Positions 43,203 to 52,527 of a stretch of DNA of 64,000 nucleotides are shown here, piece after piece; the first letter of the stretch is position 1; every line of letters begins with the position of its first letter. The DNA comes from Streptomyces sp. DG2A-72 (GTDB taxonomy: Bacteria; Actinomycetota; Actinomycetes; Streptomycetales; Streptomycetaceae): positions 5,790,001-5,854,000 of the forward strand of contig NZ_JASTLC010000001.1 of assembly GCF_030499575.1 (NCBI RefSeq). Direction: 5' to 3'. The notes beneath the pieces were generated by a model. It worked only from the letters and a program-made list of their open reading frames with translations, searched no databases and was not told where the DNA came from. The position numbers and the translations under genes were made by a program.

Positions 43203-45239
43203 ATGGACGTGAAGCGATACTTCCGTGGGCCGGTCATGTGGATCGTGCTGGCCGTCCTTGCCGTGGTCGTGTTGATGCAGGTCGTCGGCTCGTCCGGCGG
43301 CTACAAGACGGTGGACACCGGCCAGGTCGTCCAGGCGATCAATGAGAACAAGGTCGAAGCGGCCAAGCTGACCACCGGCGACGAGCAGACCATCAAGGTC
43401 ACGCTCAAGGACGGCCAGAAGATCGAGGGCAGCTCGAAGATCCAGGCGAGCTATATCGGCGACCAGGGCGTGACCATCGCCGGCACGCTGCAGCAGAAGT
43501 ACCAGGACAAGCAGATCACGGACGGCTACACAGTCTCGCCGTCCAAGCAGAACCCGTTCGTCGGGATCCTGCTCTCCCTGCTCCCCTTCGTCCTCATCGT
43601 GGTCGTTTTCCTGTTCCTGATGAATCAGATGCAGGGCGGCGGCTCCCGAGTGATGAACTTCGGGAAGTCCAAGGCGAAGCTCATCACCAAGGACACCCCG
43701 AAGACGACGTTCTCGGACGTCGCCGGCTCGGACGAGGCCGTCGAGGAGCTCCAGGAGATCAAGGAATTCCTCCAGGAACCGGCGAAGTTCCAGGCCGTGG
43801 GCGCCAAGATCCCCAAGGGCGTACTGCTCTACGGGCCTCCTGGCACCGGCAAGACGCTGCTTGCGCGCGCCGTCGCGGGCGAGGCAGGCGTGCCCTTCTA
43901 CTCGATCTCCGGTTCCGACTTCGTCGAGATGTTCGTCGGTGTCGGTGCCTCCCGAGTCCGTGACCTGTTCGAGCAGGCCAAGGCGAACGCCCCGGCGATC
44001 GTCTTCGTCGACGAGATCGACGCGGTCGGCCGCCACCGCGGCGCCGGCCTCGGCGGCGGTCACGACGAGCGCGAGCAGACCCTCAACCAGCTGCTCGTCG
44101 AGATGGACGGCTTCGACGTCAAGGGCGGCGTGATTCTCATCGCCGCGACGAACCGGCCCGACATCCTCGACCCGGCCCTTCTGCGCCCCGGCCGTTTCGA
44201 CCGCCAGATCGCGGTCGACCGCCCGGACATGCAGGGCCGTCTGGAGATCCTCAAGGTTCACCAGAAGGGCAAGCCGGTCGCTCCGGACGTGGACCTGTCG
44301 GCGGTCGCGCGCCGCACGCCGGGCTTCACGGGTGCGGATCTGTCGAACGTGCTGAACGAAGCCGCGCTCCTCACCGCGCGCAGCGACAAGAAGCTGATCG
44401 ACAACCACTTCCTGGACGAAGCCATCGACCGCGTCGTGGCGGGCCCGCAGAAGCGGACCCGGATCATGTCGGACAAGGAAAAGAAGATCACCGCGTACCA
44501 CGAGGGCGGCCACGCCCTGGTCGCGGCGGCTTCCCCGAACTCCGATCCGGTCCACAAGATCACGATCCTGTCGAGAGGCCGCGCCCTCGGCTACACGATG
44601 GTCCTGCCGGACGAGGACAAGTACTCCACCACCCGCAACGAGATGCTGGACCAGCTGGCCTACATGCTGGGCGGCCGGGCGGCGGAGGAACTGGTCTTCC
44701 ACGACCCGACGACGGGCGCTGCGAACGACATCGAGAAGGCCACCGCAACGGCCCGCGCGATGGTCACGCAGTACGGCATGACCGAGCGTCTCGGCGCGAT
44801 CAAGTTCGGCGGCGACAACAGCGAGCCCTTCCTCGGACGTGAGATGGCTCACCAGCGCGACTACTCGGAAGAGGTCGCCGCGCTCGTCGACGAAGAGGTC
44901 AAGAAGCTCATCGAGACCGCGCACAACGAGGCCTGGGAGATCCTGGTCGAGAACCGCGACGTCCTGGACAACCTGGTCCTCGCGCTGCTCGAGAAGGAGA
45001 CGCTGAACAAGGAGCAGATCGCCGAGATCTTCGCCCCCATCGTCAAGCGCCCGCCGCGCCCTGCCTGGACCGGCTCGTCCCGTCGCACCCCGTCCACCCG
45101 CCCGCCGGTGCTCTCCCCCAAGGAGCTGGCACTGACGAACGGAGCCAACGGCGCGACCCCGGCGATCACCACCGCCAAGGCCACCACCTCGGCGGAGCCC
45201 GTCCCGGAACCGGCCCCCGAGGAGCGTCCGGAAGGCTGA
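43203..45239 (+). CDS. ftsH: ATP-dependent zinc metalloprotease FtsH
   Basis: 678 aa from ATG 43203 ([13 protein letters not shown]). Two N-terminal membrane helices enclose an outer domain; the AAA+ domain has Walker A GPPGTGKT (211-218), Walker [19 protein letters not shown] and [11 protein letters not shown]; the protease motif is HEGGH (433-437). It degrades misfolded and regulatory membrane proteins. The Pro/Thr-rich C-terminus is longer than in E. coli. Alternative start: ATG 43167, seven bases after a -10-like TATCAA, which would be leaderless. Confidence 0.96.
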   Translation: MDVKRYFRGPVMWIVLAVLAVVVLMQVVGSSGGYKTVDTGQVVQAINENKVEAAKLTTGDEQTIKVTLKDGQKIEGSSKIQASYIGDQGVTIAGTLQQKYQDKQITDGYTVSPSKQNPFVGILLSLLPFVLIVVVFLFLMNQMQGGGSRVMNFGKSKAKLITKDTPKTTFSDVAGSDEAVEELQEIKEFLQEPAKFQAVGAKIPKGVLLYGPPGTGKTLLARAVAGEAGVPFYSISGSDFVEMFVGVGASRVRDLFEQAKANAPAIVFVDEIDAVGRHRGAGLGGGHDEREQTLNQLLVEMDGFDVKGGVILIAATNRPDILDPALLRPGRFDRQIAVDRPDMQGRLEILKVHQKGKPVAPDVDLSAVARRTPGFTGADLSNVLNEAALLTARSDKKLIDNHFLDEAIDRVVAGPQKRTRIMSDKEKKITAYHEGGHALVAAASPNSDPVHKITILSRGRALGYTMVLPDEDKYSTTRNEMLDQLAYMLGGRAAEELVFHDPTTGAANDIEKATATARAMVTQYGMTERLGAIKFGGDNSEPFLGREMAHQRDYSEEVAALVDEEVKKLIETAHNEAWEILVENRDVLDNLVLALLEKETLNKEQIAEIFAPIVKRPPRPAWTGSSRRTPSTRPPVLSPKELALTNGANGATPAITTAKATTSAEPVPEPAPEERPEG

Positions 45240-45279
45240 CCCTCTCGGCCTCGGTGGTCTCACCAGGCCCGGAATGATT

Positions 45280-45315
45280 GCCGCGCCCCCCTGGTTTTAG
45301 CCTGGGGGGCGCGGC
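45280..45315 (+). terminator. strong terminator after ftsH
   Basis: Perfect 12-bp arms GCCGCGCCCCCC / GGGGGGCGCGGC around a 12-base loop, followed by ATCTT. It lies between ftsH and folE, implying a separate folE promoter. Confidence 0.85.
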
Positions 45316-45358
45316 ATCTTCGTATGCCTATGCACGACATCTAGGAACGAGGCACGAC

Positions 45359-45964
45359 ATGACCGACCCCGTGACGCTGGACGGCGAGGGCTCCATCGGC
45401 GAGTTCGACGAGAAGCGCGCCGAGAACGCCGTGCGCGAACTGCTGATCGCGGTCGGCGAGGACCCGGACCGGGAGGGGCTCAGGGAGACGCCGGGGCGGG
45501 TGGCTCGGGCATATCACGAGCTTCTGGCCGGGCTGTGGCAGGAGCCCGAGGACGTTCTGACGACGACGTTCGATCTGGGGCACGATGAGATGGTCCTGGT
45601 GAAGGACATTGAGATCGTCAGCCTCTGTGAACATCATTTGCTGCCGTTCCATGGTGTAGCTCACGTCGGCTACATTCCGGCTGAAACGGGCAAGATCACC
45701 GGCCTTTCGAAGCTTGCGCGCCTCGTTGAGGTGTTCGCCCGCCGCCCTCAGGTGCAGGAACGACTCACCACACAGATCGCCGACTCGCTCATGCGGATTC
45801 TTGAGGCGCGGGGTGCGATCGTCGTCATCGAGGCCGAGCACATGTGCATGTCGGTGCGCGGCATTCGCAAGCCGGGTGCCAAGACGACCACGTCGGCGGT
45901 GCGTGGGCAGCTTCGGGATGCCACGACCCGTGCCGAGGCAATGAGCCTGATACTGGCGCGCTGA
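45359..45964 (+). CDS. folE: GTP cyclohydrolase I
   Basis: 201 aa from ATG behind AGGAACGAGG. Zinc ligands in [12 protein letters not shown] (Cys, His) and EHMCMSVRG (Cys); [20 protein letters not shown] is the family signature. Makes 7,8-dihydroneopterin triphosphate from GTP, the first folate step. Codons are slightly less GC-biased in the centre than in neighbours. folP, folB and folK lie on the opposite strand just beyond. Confidence 0.96.
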   Translation: MTDPVTLDGEGSIGEFDEKRAENAVRELLIAVGEDPDREGLRETPGRVARAYHELLAGLWQEPEDVLTTTFDLGHDEMVLVKDIEIVSLCEHHLLPFHGVAHVGYIPAETGKITGLSKLARLVEVFARRPQVQERLTTQIADSLMRILEARGAIVVIEAEHMCMSVRGIRKPGAKTTTSAVRGQLRDATTRAEAMSLILAR

Positions 45965-45967
45965 CCG

Positions 45968-46456
45968 TCACGCCGCGGAAGCCGCCCCTGGGGTGTGGTC
46001 GTCGTCGTCCTGTGGGAGTTTGCAGACCCGCTCCAGGAAGATGGCTGCCGCTATGACGGCGATACCGGCCACGACCGAGAAGCCGGCGTAGATGGCCTGG
46101 TCGCGGCGGGCGGGGATGTCGAGGGATTCCAGGAGGAAGACGCCGGTGCCGCCGTACATGCCGGCGACGAGGGCGGCGACCAGTGCGCTGGCCTGGCCGA
46201 AGACGACCGCTCGGGCCGCCATGAGGGGGTCGACGCCCTTGGCCTCGGGGCGGCGCTCGCGCTGGGCCTTGAGGCGGGCGCGCAGCGAGAGCGCCGTGGC
46301 GAGGAGGACCGCGGCGATCACGGCCAGCACGATGGGCGCGGCCAGCGGGACGCTGGGGAGCGTCCCGATCGAGTTCCAGAGGCGGGCGCCCGCCCAGGAC
46401 AGGACGCCGGCGACGACGAAAACGCCGGCCAGCACCCTGATGTGCAGCTCTCTCAC
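45968..46456 (-). CDS. DUF3180 membrane protein
   Basis: 162 aa with four hydrophobic helices (VLAGVFVVAGVLSWAG; PIVLAVIAAVLLATAL; GQASALVAALVAGMYGG; VVAGIAVIAAAIFLERVCKL). DUF3180 proteins of unknown function follow folK in most actinobacteria, so a structural link to the fol operon is conserved. Converges with folE, three bases apart. Confidence 0.88.
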   Translation of the reverse strand: MRELHIRVLAGVFVVAGVLSWAGARLWNSIGTLPSVPLAAPIVLAVIAAVLLATALSLRARLKAQRERRPEAKGVDPLMAARAVVFGQASALVAALVAGMYGGTGVFLLESLDIPARRDQAIYAGFSVVAGIAVIAAAIFLERVCKLPQDDDDHTPGAASAA

Positions 46457-46544
46457 GGTGTCCCTTCAGCTCCCCGGATCGGTGCCGGTCCTGCGGTCGA
46501 GGTGACCCGGCGGTCCGACCTAGTGGTCGTGTCGACCTTAACGA

Positions 46545-47156
46545 CTATTCAGGCAGCCGGAGTTCCAGGTCCTTGCGGGCTGCGACGCCTTCTCGGGTGA
46601 CGTTGTCGAGGAGGTCGGCGACCGCGCCGCGGCCGGGGAGCTGGGCGCCCGGCTCCAGGTCGTGCCAGGGGGCCAGGACGAAGGCGCGTTCATGGGCGCG
46701 CGGGTGGGGGAGGGTGAGCTGGGGGTCGTCGGAGACGACTTCGGCGTACGCGACGATGTCGACGTCGAGGGTGCGTGCGCCCCAGTGCTCGTCCCGGACG
46801 CGGTGGAAGGCCTCCTCGACCGCGTGCGCCCGCTCCAGAAGCGAGGACGGGGGGAGGGTGGTCTTCAGGACCACGACCGCGTTGAAGTACGAGGGCTGGC
46901 TGCCGGGTTCCACGCCCCATGGCTCCGTCTCGTACACCGGCGAGACCGACCTGATGCGGACGCCGGGGGTGTCCTCGAGGGCGTCGATGGCGCCCTGGAG
47001 GGTCTCCAGGCGGTTGCCGAGGTTGGCGCCGAGGGAGATCACGGCCCGTTTGGGATTCTGCAGGGTGGTGTCGGCGGCGTCGACCTTCTCGACGACGGAG
47101 GCGGGTACCGGCTGTACGGTCGGGTCGCTGTGACCCTCGGTGAACGATGCGGTCAT
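46545..47156 (-). CDS. folK: HPPK, 6-hydroxymethyl-dihydropterin pyrophosphokinase
   Basis: 203 aa. HPPK motifs SLGANLGNRLETLQGAIDAL, PVYETEPWGV and RTLDVDIVAYAEV. It adds pyrophosphate from ATP to hydroxymethyl-dihydropterin before DHPS. The first ~35 residues are a non-conserved extension. ATG overlaps the folB stop (ATGA). Confidence 0.95.
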   Translation of the reverse strand: MTASFTEGHSDPTVQPVPASVVEKVDAADTTLQNPKRAVISLGANLGNRLETLQGAIDALEDTPGVRIRSVSPVYETEPWGVEPGSQPSYFNAVVVLKTTLPPSSLLERAHAVEEAFHRVRDEHWGARTLDVDIVAYAEVVSDDPQLTLPHPRAHERAFVLAPWHDLEPGAQLPGRGAVADLLDNVTREGVAARKDLELRLPE

Positions 47157-47512
47157 ACTCGGCTCCGGGTGATGGTGACGGTCACGTCGTCGAAGGGGAC
47201 CGTGATCGGCGCGTCCGGTTTGTGGACGCAGACCTCGGCCTCCGCGACCCCTTCGTGCTTCAGACAGACCTGGGCGATGCGCTCGGCGAGCGTTTCGATG
47301 AGGTTGACGGGCTCGCCCTCGACGACGGACACGACCTCCTCCGCCACGATGCCGTAGTGCACGGTCTTCGCCAGGTCGTCGTCGGCGGCGGCCGGCCGGG
47401 TGTCCAGGCCCAGGACGAGGTCCACGATGAACGTCTGGCCCTCTTCGCGCTCCCTGGGGAACACACCGTGGTGCCCGCGGGCCTTGAGGCCGCGCAGCGC
47501 GACACGATCCAC
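47153..47512 (-). CDS. folB: dihydroneopterin aldolase
   Basis: 119 aa from GTG eight bases after GGAG (VDRVALRGLKARGHHGVFPR). Conserved pterin-binding Glu/Lys region LAERIAQVCL and VCVHKPDAPI. It cleaves dihydroneopterin to hydroxymethyl-dihydropterin. Overlaps folK by four bases. The 259 bases upstream, to the NTF2-like gene, show no gene and may hold a promoter. Confidence 0.95.
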   Translation of the reverse strand: MDRVALRGLKARGHHGVFPREREEGQTFIVDLVLGLDTRPAAADDDLAKTVHYGIVAEEVVSVVEGEPVNLIETLAERIAQVCLKHEGVAEAEVCVHKPDAPITVPFDDVTVTITRSRV

Positions 47513-47771
47513 GCGAATCACTCCTGCAATCGTCGGTAACGGCCGATGTGCACCGGGTGCGGGCGGCGCACCGGCCTCAAACGAATCTACCTGCGGACAC
47601 TGACAGGGCCGGGCCACGGGGGTCCGTGCCCGAGCCAGGCCTCGCAGCTTTCATCGTGTGTTTCCCCGGGGGAACCCGGCGGCTCACGGGTTGGTAGCCG
47701 CCCATACCCGGGGCTCAGTGATTCCAACCACTTCTGGTATCCCCTTGGTCCCTAAAGGTGCGCCTACCCAC

Positions 47772-48275
47772 TCAGGCGGGTGTGTCGTCGCCTTCCTCCT
47801 CGTCGGTTTCGGCCAGAACCGGGGAGGCGTGGTGCGACCAGAGCTTCCAGCCGGCGGGTGTTCGGCGGAACACGTTCGAGGCGACGACGAGCTGTCCGAC
47901 CAGGGGGCCGAGTTCCTCGTCCCCCTCGGGGGCGGGGCCGCCGCTGAGGATGTTCTCGGTGCAGGTCACCAGGGCGGTGTCGCCGGTGACGGAGACGTGC
48001 ACATCGGTGAGGAAGAACTGGATGTAGTCGGTGTTCGCCATGATCAGCGCGTACGAGCGCAGGACCTCGCCGCGGCCGGTCAGTACCGGCCAGCCGGGGT
48101 GCACGCAGGAGATCACGCCGGAGTCCGCCGGGTCGTGGTAGGTCTCGTCGACGCCCAGGTCGGACGGGGTGAGCCAGAGCGAGGACAGCTCTTCGAAGTC
48201 GCCGCGCTCCATCGCTTCGTAGAAGGCGGTGTTGGCGAGCTCGACCTGCTCGACGTCGGTGTGGGGGGCGCTCAC
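47772..48275 (-). CDS. SnoaL/NTF2-like fold protein
   Basis: 167 aa from GTG overlapping the folP stop (GTGA), behind GGAG. NTF2-like cone fold: VELANTAFYEAMERGDFEEL, SSLWLTPSDLGV, VHVSVTGDTALVTCTENI, WKLWSHHASPVL. Such domains act as small binding proteins or isomerases. A copy inside the actinobacterial fol operon, coupled to folP, is regular but its folate link is unproven. Confidence 0.87.
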   Translation of the reverse strand: MSAPHTDVEQVELANTAFYEAMERGDFEELSSLWLTPSDLGVDETYHDPADSGVISCVHPGWPVLTGRGEVLRSYALIMANTDYIQFFLTDVHVSVTGDTALVTCTENILSGGPAPEGDEELGPLVGQLVVASNVFRRTPAGWKLWSHHASPVLAETDEEEGDDTPA

Positions 48276-49174
48276 CGGGCTCCTTCGGCGCCGCGCGCTC
48301 CTTCTGCGCCGGGGGTGCGCGCTCCCTCCACGGCGCGCGCGACTCGTACGGCGTCCGCCGTGGCGCGCACCTCGTGTACGCGGACCGCCCATGCGCCGGC
48401 GTGCGCCGCGAGTGCGGAGACGGCTGCCGTGGCGGCGTCGCGCTCGCGTGCGGGCGGGGGTGCGCCCTCCGGTCCGGCCAGGACGCGGCCGAGGAAGCGC
48501 TTGCGGGAGGCGGCGACGAGCAGGGGATGGCCCAGGGCGTGCAGGCGGTCGAGGTGGGCGAGGAGGATCAGATCGTGTTCGGCCCCCTTGGAGAAGCCGA
48601 GGCCGGGGTCGACGACGATGCGGTCGGGGGCGATGCCGCCCGCCAGGACGGCGTCCACGCGCGCGTGGAGTTCGTCGAGGACTTCGGTGACGACGTCGGC
48701 GTAGACGCCCTTGACGGTGCTGCCCTCCAGGAAGCCGCGCCAGTGCATGACGACGAAGGGGGCGCCCGCTTCCGCGACGACGGGGATCATCGCGGGGTCG
48801 GCGAGGCCGCCGCTGACGTCGTTGACGAGGGCGGCGCCGGCCGCGAGGGACTGCTGGGCGACGGAGGCGCGCATGGTGTCCACGGAGACGGTGACGCCTT
48901 CGGAGGCGAGCTCGCGTACGACGGGGATGACGCGCCTGAGTTCCTCCGCCTCGTCGACGCGGGTGGCGCCGGGGCGGGTGGACTCGCCGCCGACGTCGAT
49001 GAGGTCCGCTCCCTCGGTGACCAGGGCGAGGCCGTGTTTCACGGCGGCCGTCGTGTCGAACCAGCGGCCGCCGTCGGAGAAGGAATCGGGGGTGACGTTC
49101 ACGACTCCCATGACCGCGCAGCGGTCCCACTCAGGAAGACCGGCGACGTGCCCGCGTCCGCTCTGCTTGCTCAT
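48272..49174 (-). CDS. folP: dihydropteroate synthase
   Basis: 300 aa. MGVVNVTPDSFSDGG (pterin/phosphate loop), IDVGGESTRPGA, NDVSGG, MHWRG and the end SRKRFLGRVLA. It joins p-aminobenzoate to hydroxymethyl-dihydropterin pyrophosphate and is the sulfonamide target. The last ~20 residues are Gly/Ala/Arg-rich and repetitive (EGARGAEGAR). First gene of the folP-NTF2-folB-folK-DUF3180 strand. Confidence 0.95.
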   Translation of the reverse strand: MSKQSGRGHVAGLPEWDRCAVMGVVNVTPDSFSDGGRWFDTTAAVKHGLALVTEGADLIDVGGESTRPGATRVDEAEELRRVIPVVRELASEGVTVSVDTMRASVAQQSLAAGAALVNDVSGGLADPAMIPVVAEAGAPFVVMHWRGFLEGSTVKGVYADVVTEVLDELHARVDAVLAGGIAPDRIVVDPGLGFSKGAEHDLILLAHLDRLHALGHPLLVAASRKRFLGRVLAGPEGAPPPARERDAATAAVSALAAHAGAWAVRVHEVRATADAVRVARAVEGARTPGAEGARGAEGAR

Positions 49175-49266
49175 ACGTTCAGCCTAGGCCCCGGTGGGGC
49201 CGCCGAGGTCCGGCGGCCCGAGCGGCAGCCCCGGGCTTGGCGGGCGGGGCTTGCGCTCGGGCCTGT

Positions 49267-51102
49267 CTATGCCGCGCGGACGTCTCCCTCCCCGACCGCG
49301 TGGGCGCACGGCCGCGGGGTGGTCGTGCGGCGGCGCAGGAAGCGGGGGAGGGGCAGGGCGAGGTTGACGAAACCTTCCGCCTGCATGGCGGCGAAGCCGA
49401 TGCGCGGGAGGTCGGCGGAGGCGCGGTAGACGACGAAGCGGGGCTCCCAGCGGGGCCGGAACTTCGCGTTGAACTTGTACAGGGACTCGATCTGGAACCA
49501 GCGGGAGAGGAAGACCAGCAGGCCCCGCCAGGCGCGCAGCACCGGTCCTGCGCCGATCTTCTCGCCGCGTGCCAGCGCCGAGCGGAACATGGCGAAGTTG
49601 AGCGACACGCGCGCGATGCCGAACTTCGGAGCCGCCTGGAGGGCCGCCACGATCAGCAGCTCGTTCATGCCGGGGTCGGCCGAGCGGTCGCGCCGCATCA
49701 GGTCAAGGGACACCCCGTCCGTGCCCCAGGGCACGAAGTGCAGGATCGCCTTCAGATCGCCGTACTTACCAGGCTCGTCGTCGGCCTTGTGGGCGGTGGC
49801 GATCAAGCAGTCGCCGTCGGCTGCGTCGCCGATGCGGCCGAGGGCCATGGAGAAGCCGCGTTCGGTGTCGGTGCCGCGCCAGTCGTCGGCGGCGCGGCGG
49901 ATGCGGTCCAGCTCGGTCTCGCCGAGGTCACGCACTCGTCGTACCCGGGTCTCGTAACCGGCGCGCTCGATGCGCTTGACCATCTGACGCACATTGCGCA
50001 TCGCGCGGCCGGTGAGGGAGAAATCCGGGACGTCCACCACCGCCTCGTCGCCCAGTTCGAGGGCGTCGAGGCCGGTCTCACGGGTCCAGACCTCGCCGCC
50101 GGTCTCGGAGCAGCCCATGACCGCGGGTGTCCACGAGTGCGCCTTGGCCTCGTCCATGAACCGTTCGATGGCGCCCGGCCAGGCCTCCACATCGCCGATC
50201 GGATCGCCGCTGGCCAGCATCACACCGGACACGACGCGGTACGTCACCGCCGCCTTGCCGCTGGGGGAGAACACCACCGCCTTGTCGCGGCGCAGGGCGA
50301 AGTGGCCGAGGGAGTCGCGGCCGCCGTGCTTGTCCAGAAGGGCGCGCAGACGGGCTTCGTCCTCGTCGGTGAGGCGTGCGGCCGGGTGTTCGGGGCGGAA
50401 AGCGAGGTAGATGGTCGTCACGGCGGTGAGCAGGCCGAGGGCGCCCAGGCACATGGCGACGGTCCACGACGTGTTGCCCCGGTAGTCGACCGGGCCTTCG
50501 AAGCCGAACAGGCCGTAGAGGACGTGCGTGAGGCGGTCGGCGAGGCTCGGGTCGCCGACCAGGGTCTTGGAGTGGACGCTGACGATGAGCAGCCCGAGGA
50601 GGAGCGAACCGGCGCCCATGAGGACGAAGTTGGCGAGCGCGCGCCATCGGCTGCGCGGGTCGGGCAGGGCCCTGAACTGGTCGCGGTGGCGCACCAGCGG
50701 CGCCAGCAGCGCCAGCGAGATCACCGCGCCGACCACGGAGTGGCGGTACGTGAACTGTGCCAGCGCGCCGAATGGAAGCAGGGCGACGGCGGCCCGCCAG
50801 GCCCGGCGCTTGCAACGCCTCAGGCCGTGGGCGAGCAGCAGCAACAGCACGCCGGCGCTGAGCGAGAGCGCGGCCGCGAACGGGCCGAACGAGCCGGGCA
50901 GCACCTCGGCCATCGTGTGCATACGGCTGTGCCTGAACCGTGGGAAGACACCCGCGGCGATGTCCAGCAAGCCCACGAGGGCACACGCTCTGGCGACGAG
51001 GACGGGAACGGCTTCGGGGCGCGGGCCGCGCAGCACGTGCCGTACCCGGTGGGTTCGCTGCGGAACCCCACCCGACATTTCCACATCTGTCCTGACAGAC
51101 AT
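49267..51102 (-). CDS. MprF-like phosphatidylglycerol lysyltransferase family protein
   Basis: 611 aa. The N-terminal half has about five to six membrane helices; the C-terminal ~330 residues are DUF2156, a tandem GNAT fold (GKAAVTYRVVSGVMLASGDP; DGVSLDLMRRDRSADPGMNE; LYKFNAKFRPRWEPRFVVYR) that transfers an aminoacyl group from tRNA to phosphatidylglycerol. Shorter than full MprF (~850 aa), lacking most flippase helices. Lysyl or alanyl specificity cannot be told. Start at the ATG of MSVRTDVEM; longer frames are open. Divergent from the esterase gene. Confidence 0.88.
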   Translation of the reverse strand: MSVRTDVEMSGGVPQRTHRVRHVLRGPRPEAVPVLVARACALVGLLDIAAGVFPRFRHSRMHTMAEVLPGSFGPFAAALSLSAGVLLLLLAHGLRRCKRRAWRAAVALLPFGALAQFTYRHSVVGAVISLALLAPLVRHRDQFRALPDPRSRWRALANFVLMGAGSLLLGLLIVSVHSKTLVGDPSLADRLTHVLYGLFGFEGPVDYRGNTSWTVAMCLGALGLLTAVTTIYLAFRPEHPAARLTDEDEARLRALLDKHGGRDSLGHFALRRDKAVVFSPSGKAAVTYRVVSGVMLASGDPIGDVEAWPGAIERFMDEAKAHSWTPAVMGCSETGGEVWTRETGLDALELGDEAVVDVPDFSLTGRAMRNVRQMVKRIERAGYETRVRRVRDLGETELDRIRRAADDWRGTDTERGFSMALGRIGDAADGDCLIATAHKADDEPGKYGDLKAILHFVPWGTDGVSLDLMRRDRSADPGMNELLIVAALQAAPKFGIARVSLNFAMFRSALARGEKIGAGPVLRAWRGLLVFLSRWFQIESLYKFNAKFRPRWEPRFVVYRASADLPRIGFAAMQAEGFVNLALPLPRFLRRRTTTPRPCAHAVGEGDVRAA

Positions 51103-51302
51103 CGCATCCCATAGTTCTGCGAGAGACCTTGGATCCGGTGCCGATTCGGGCATCCGGCGACATTGCGCCCTCTAGGACGGTGTCTCGGAGGGAGAGGTTC
51201 ACTCGTCTCCTCAAAGCTGTTGAAAAGGCTGGGGAAAGCCCCGGACAAGCCCTTGCGAAGACGTGCGGGGGCGAGCTGGAGAGCGCAGGCAGGGAACGGT
51301 CC

Positions 51303-52430
51303 ATGGGTCTCACGAGCAACAAGGTGCTGGCGCTGACGGTCTGCACCGCCGTCCTGCTGTTCGCCGGCACGGTGTGGCTGTGGCCGCGGCTGGCCCGGCG
51401 GACCTGGCGGGCGGTCAGTGGCCGGGTCGCCCTGCTCCTCGCCGTCCAGCTGACACTCTTCGCCTCGGCCGGCCTCGCCGCCAACCAGGCCTTCGGGTTC
51501 TACGCCAGCTGGGCGGACCTGCTGGGGCAGGAGACCGACGAGGGCGTGGTCGTCGACCACACGCCCGGCGGCCCCGAGGACGACCCGCTGCGAGTCCTCG
51601 ACACGGGGAGCGTTCCGGGGGCGGGCAGCCCTGGCGCGCGCGCCGGGGGCCGGATCCACGAGGTCGAGATCCTCGGTCGTACGACACACATCGCCACGCG
51701 CGCGTACGTGTACTTGCCGCCGGAGTACTTCCAGGCGCGATACCGCACGCGCACATTCCCCGCAGCCGTCGTCCTCACCGGCTATCCGGGCACCGCCAAG
51801 GCGCTCGTGGACAAGCTCGACTATCCGCACACCGCCCGGAGGCTCGCCAAGGAAGGCCGTATGCAGCCGATGATCCTCGTGATGCTGCGGCCGACCGTCG
51901 CGCCGCCGCGGGATACGGAGTGCGTGGACATCCCCGGCGGACCGCAGACGGAGTCGTTTTTTGCCAAAGATCTGCCGGACGCCGTGGGCGGGCACTACAG
52001 GGTGGGCGAAAAACCGGGGAGTTGGGGCATCATCGGCGACTCGACGGGCGGCTACTGCGCTCTCAAGCTCGCCATGCACCACCCCTGGGTCTACGCCGCC
52101 GGGGCGGGCCTGTCCGCGTACTACAGGGCGCCGATCGACCGCACCACGGGCGACCTCTTCCACGGCGACAAGACGCTGCGGAACCGTGCCGACCTGTTCT
52201 GGTACCTCAAGAACATGCCTGCGCCCGACACTTCACTGCTCGTCAGCAGCAGCAAGGTCGGTGAATCCAACTACAAGGACACGCTGAAGTTCATAGAGGG
52301 CGCCAAGGCGACGAACCGGACGCGGATCTCGTCGATCATCCTGGAAAGCGGCGGGCACAACTTCAACACCTGGCGGCGGGAGATTCCGGCGACACTGGAG
52401 TGGATCAGCGGGCGATTGAGCGACCGGTGA
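51303..52430 (+). CDS. membrane-anchored alpha/beta-hydrolase (esterase D/Ag85-like)
   Basis: 375 aa. Two N-terminal membrane helices (residues ~6-26 and ~42-62), then an outer esterase domain: TRAYVYLPPEYFQARYRTRT, nucleophile elbow GIIGDSTGGYCALKLAMHHP and a final ESGGHNFNTW with the likely catalytic His. It resembles the esterase/antigen-85 family that acts on cell-envelope or ester substrates. Start behind AGGGAA. Confidence 0.87.
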   Translation: MGLTSNKVLALTVCTAVLLFAGTVWLWPRLARRTWRAVSGRVALLLAVQLTLFASAGLAANQAFGFYASWADLLGQETDEGVVVDHTPGGPEDDPLRVLDTGSVPGAGSPGARAGGRIHEVEILGRTTHIATRAYVYLPPEYFQARYRTRTFPAAVVLTGYPGTAKALVDKLDYPHTARRLAKEGRMQPMILVMLRPTVAPPRDTECVDIPGGPQTESFFAKDLPDAVGGHYRVGEKPGSWGIIGDSTGGYCALKLAMHHPWVYAAGAGLSAYYRAPIDRTTGDLFHGDKTLRNRADLFWYLKNMPAPDTSLLVSSSKVGESNYKDTLKFIEGAKATNRTRISSIILESGGHNFNTWRREIPATLEWISGRLSDR

Positions 52431-52527
52431 ACCCGAAACACCCTTGAGCCGTATGAATGACACGGGATGGCTGTGTTTTTATGGGGCGGGCCACCAAGAT
52501 TCGCCTACGCGCGGTAAGTTTCTGGCC

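Noticed and set aside
43065..45263. 732-codon minus-strand frame opposite ftsH
   Set aside because: Antisense shadow of a highly conserved gene; no recognisable domain.
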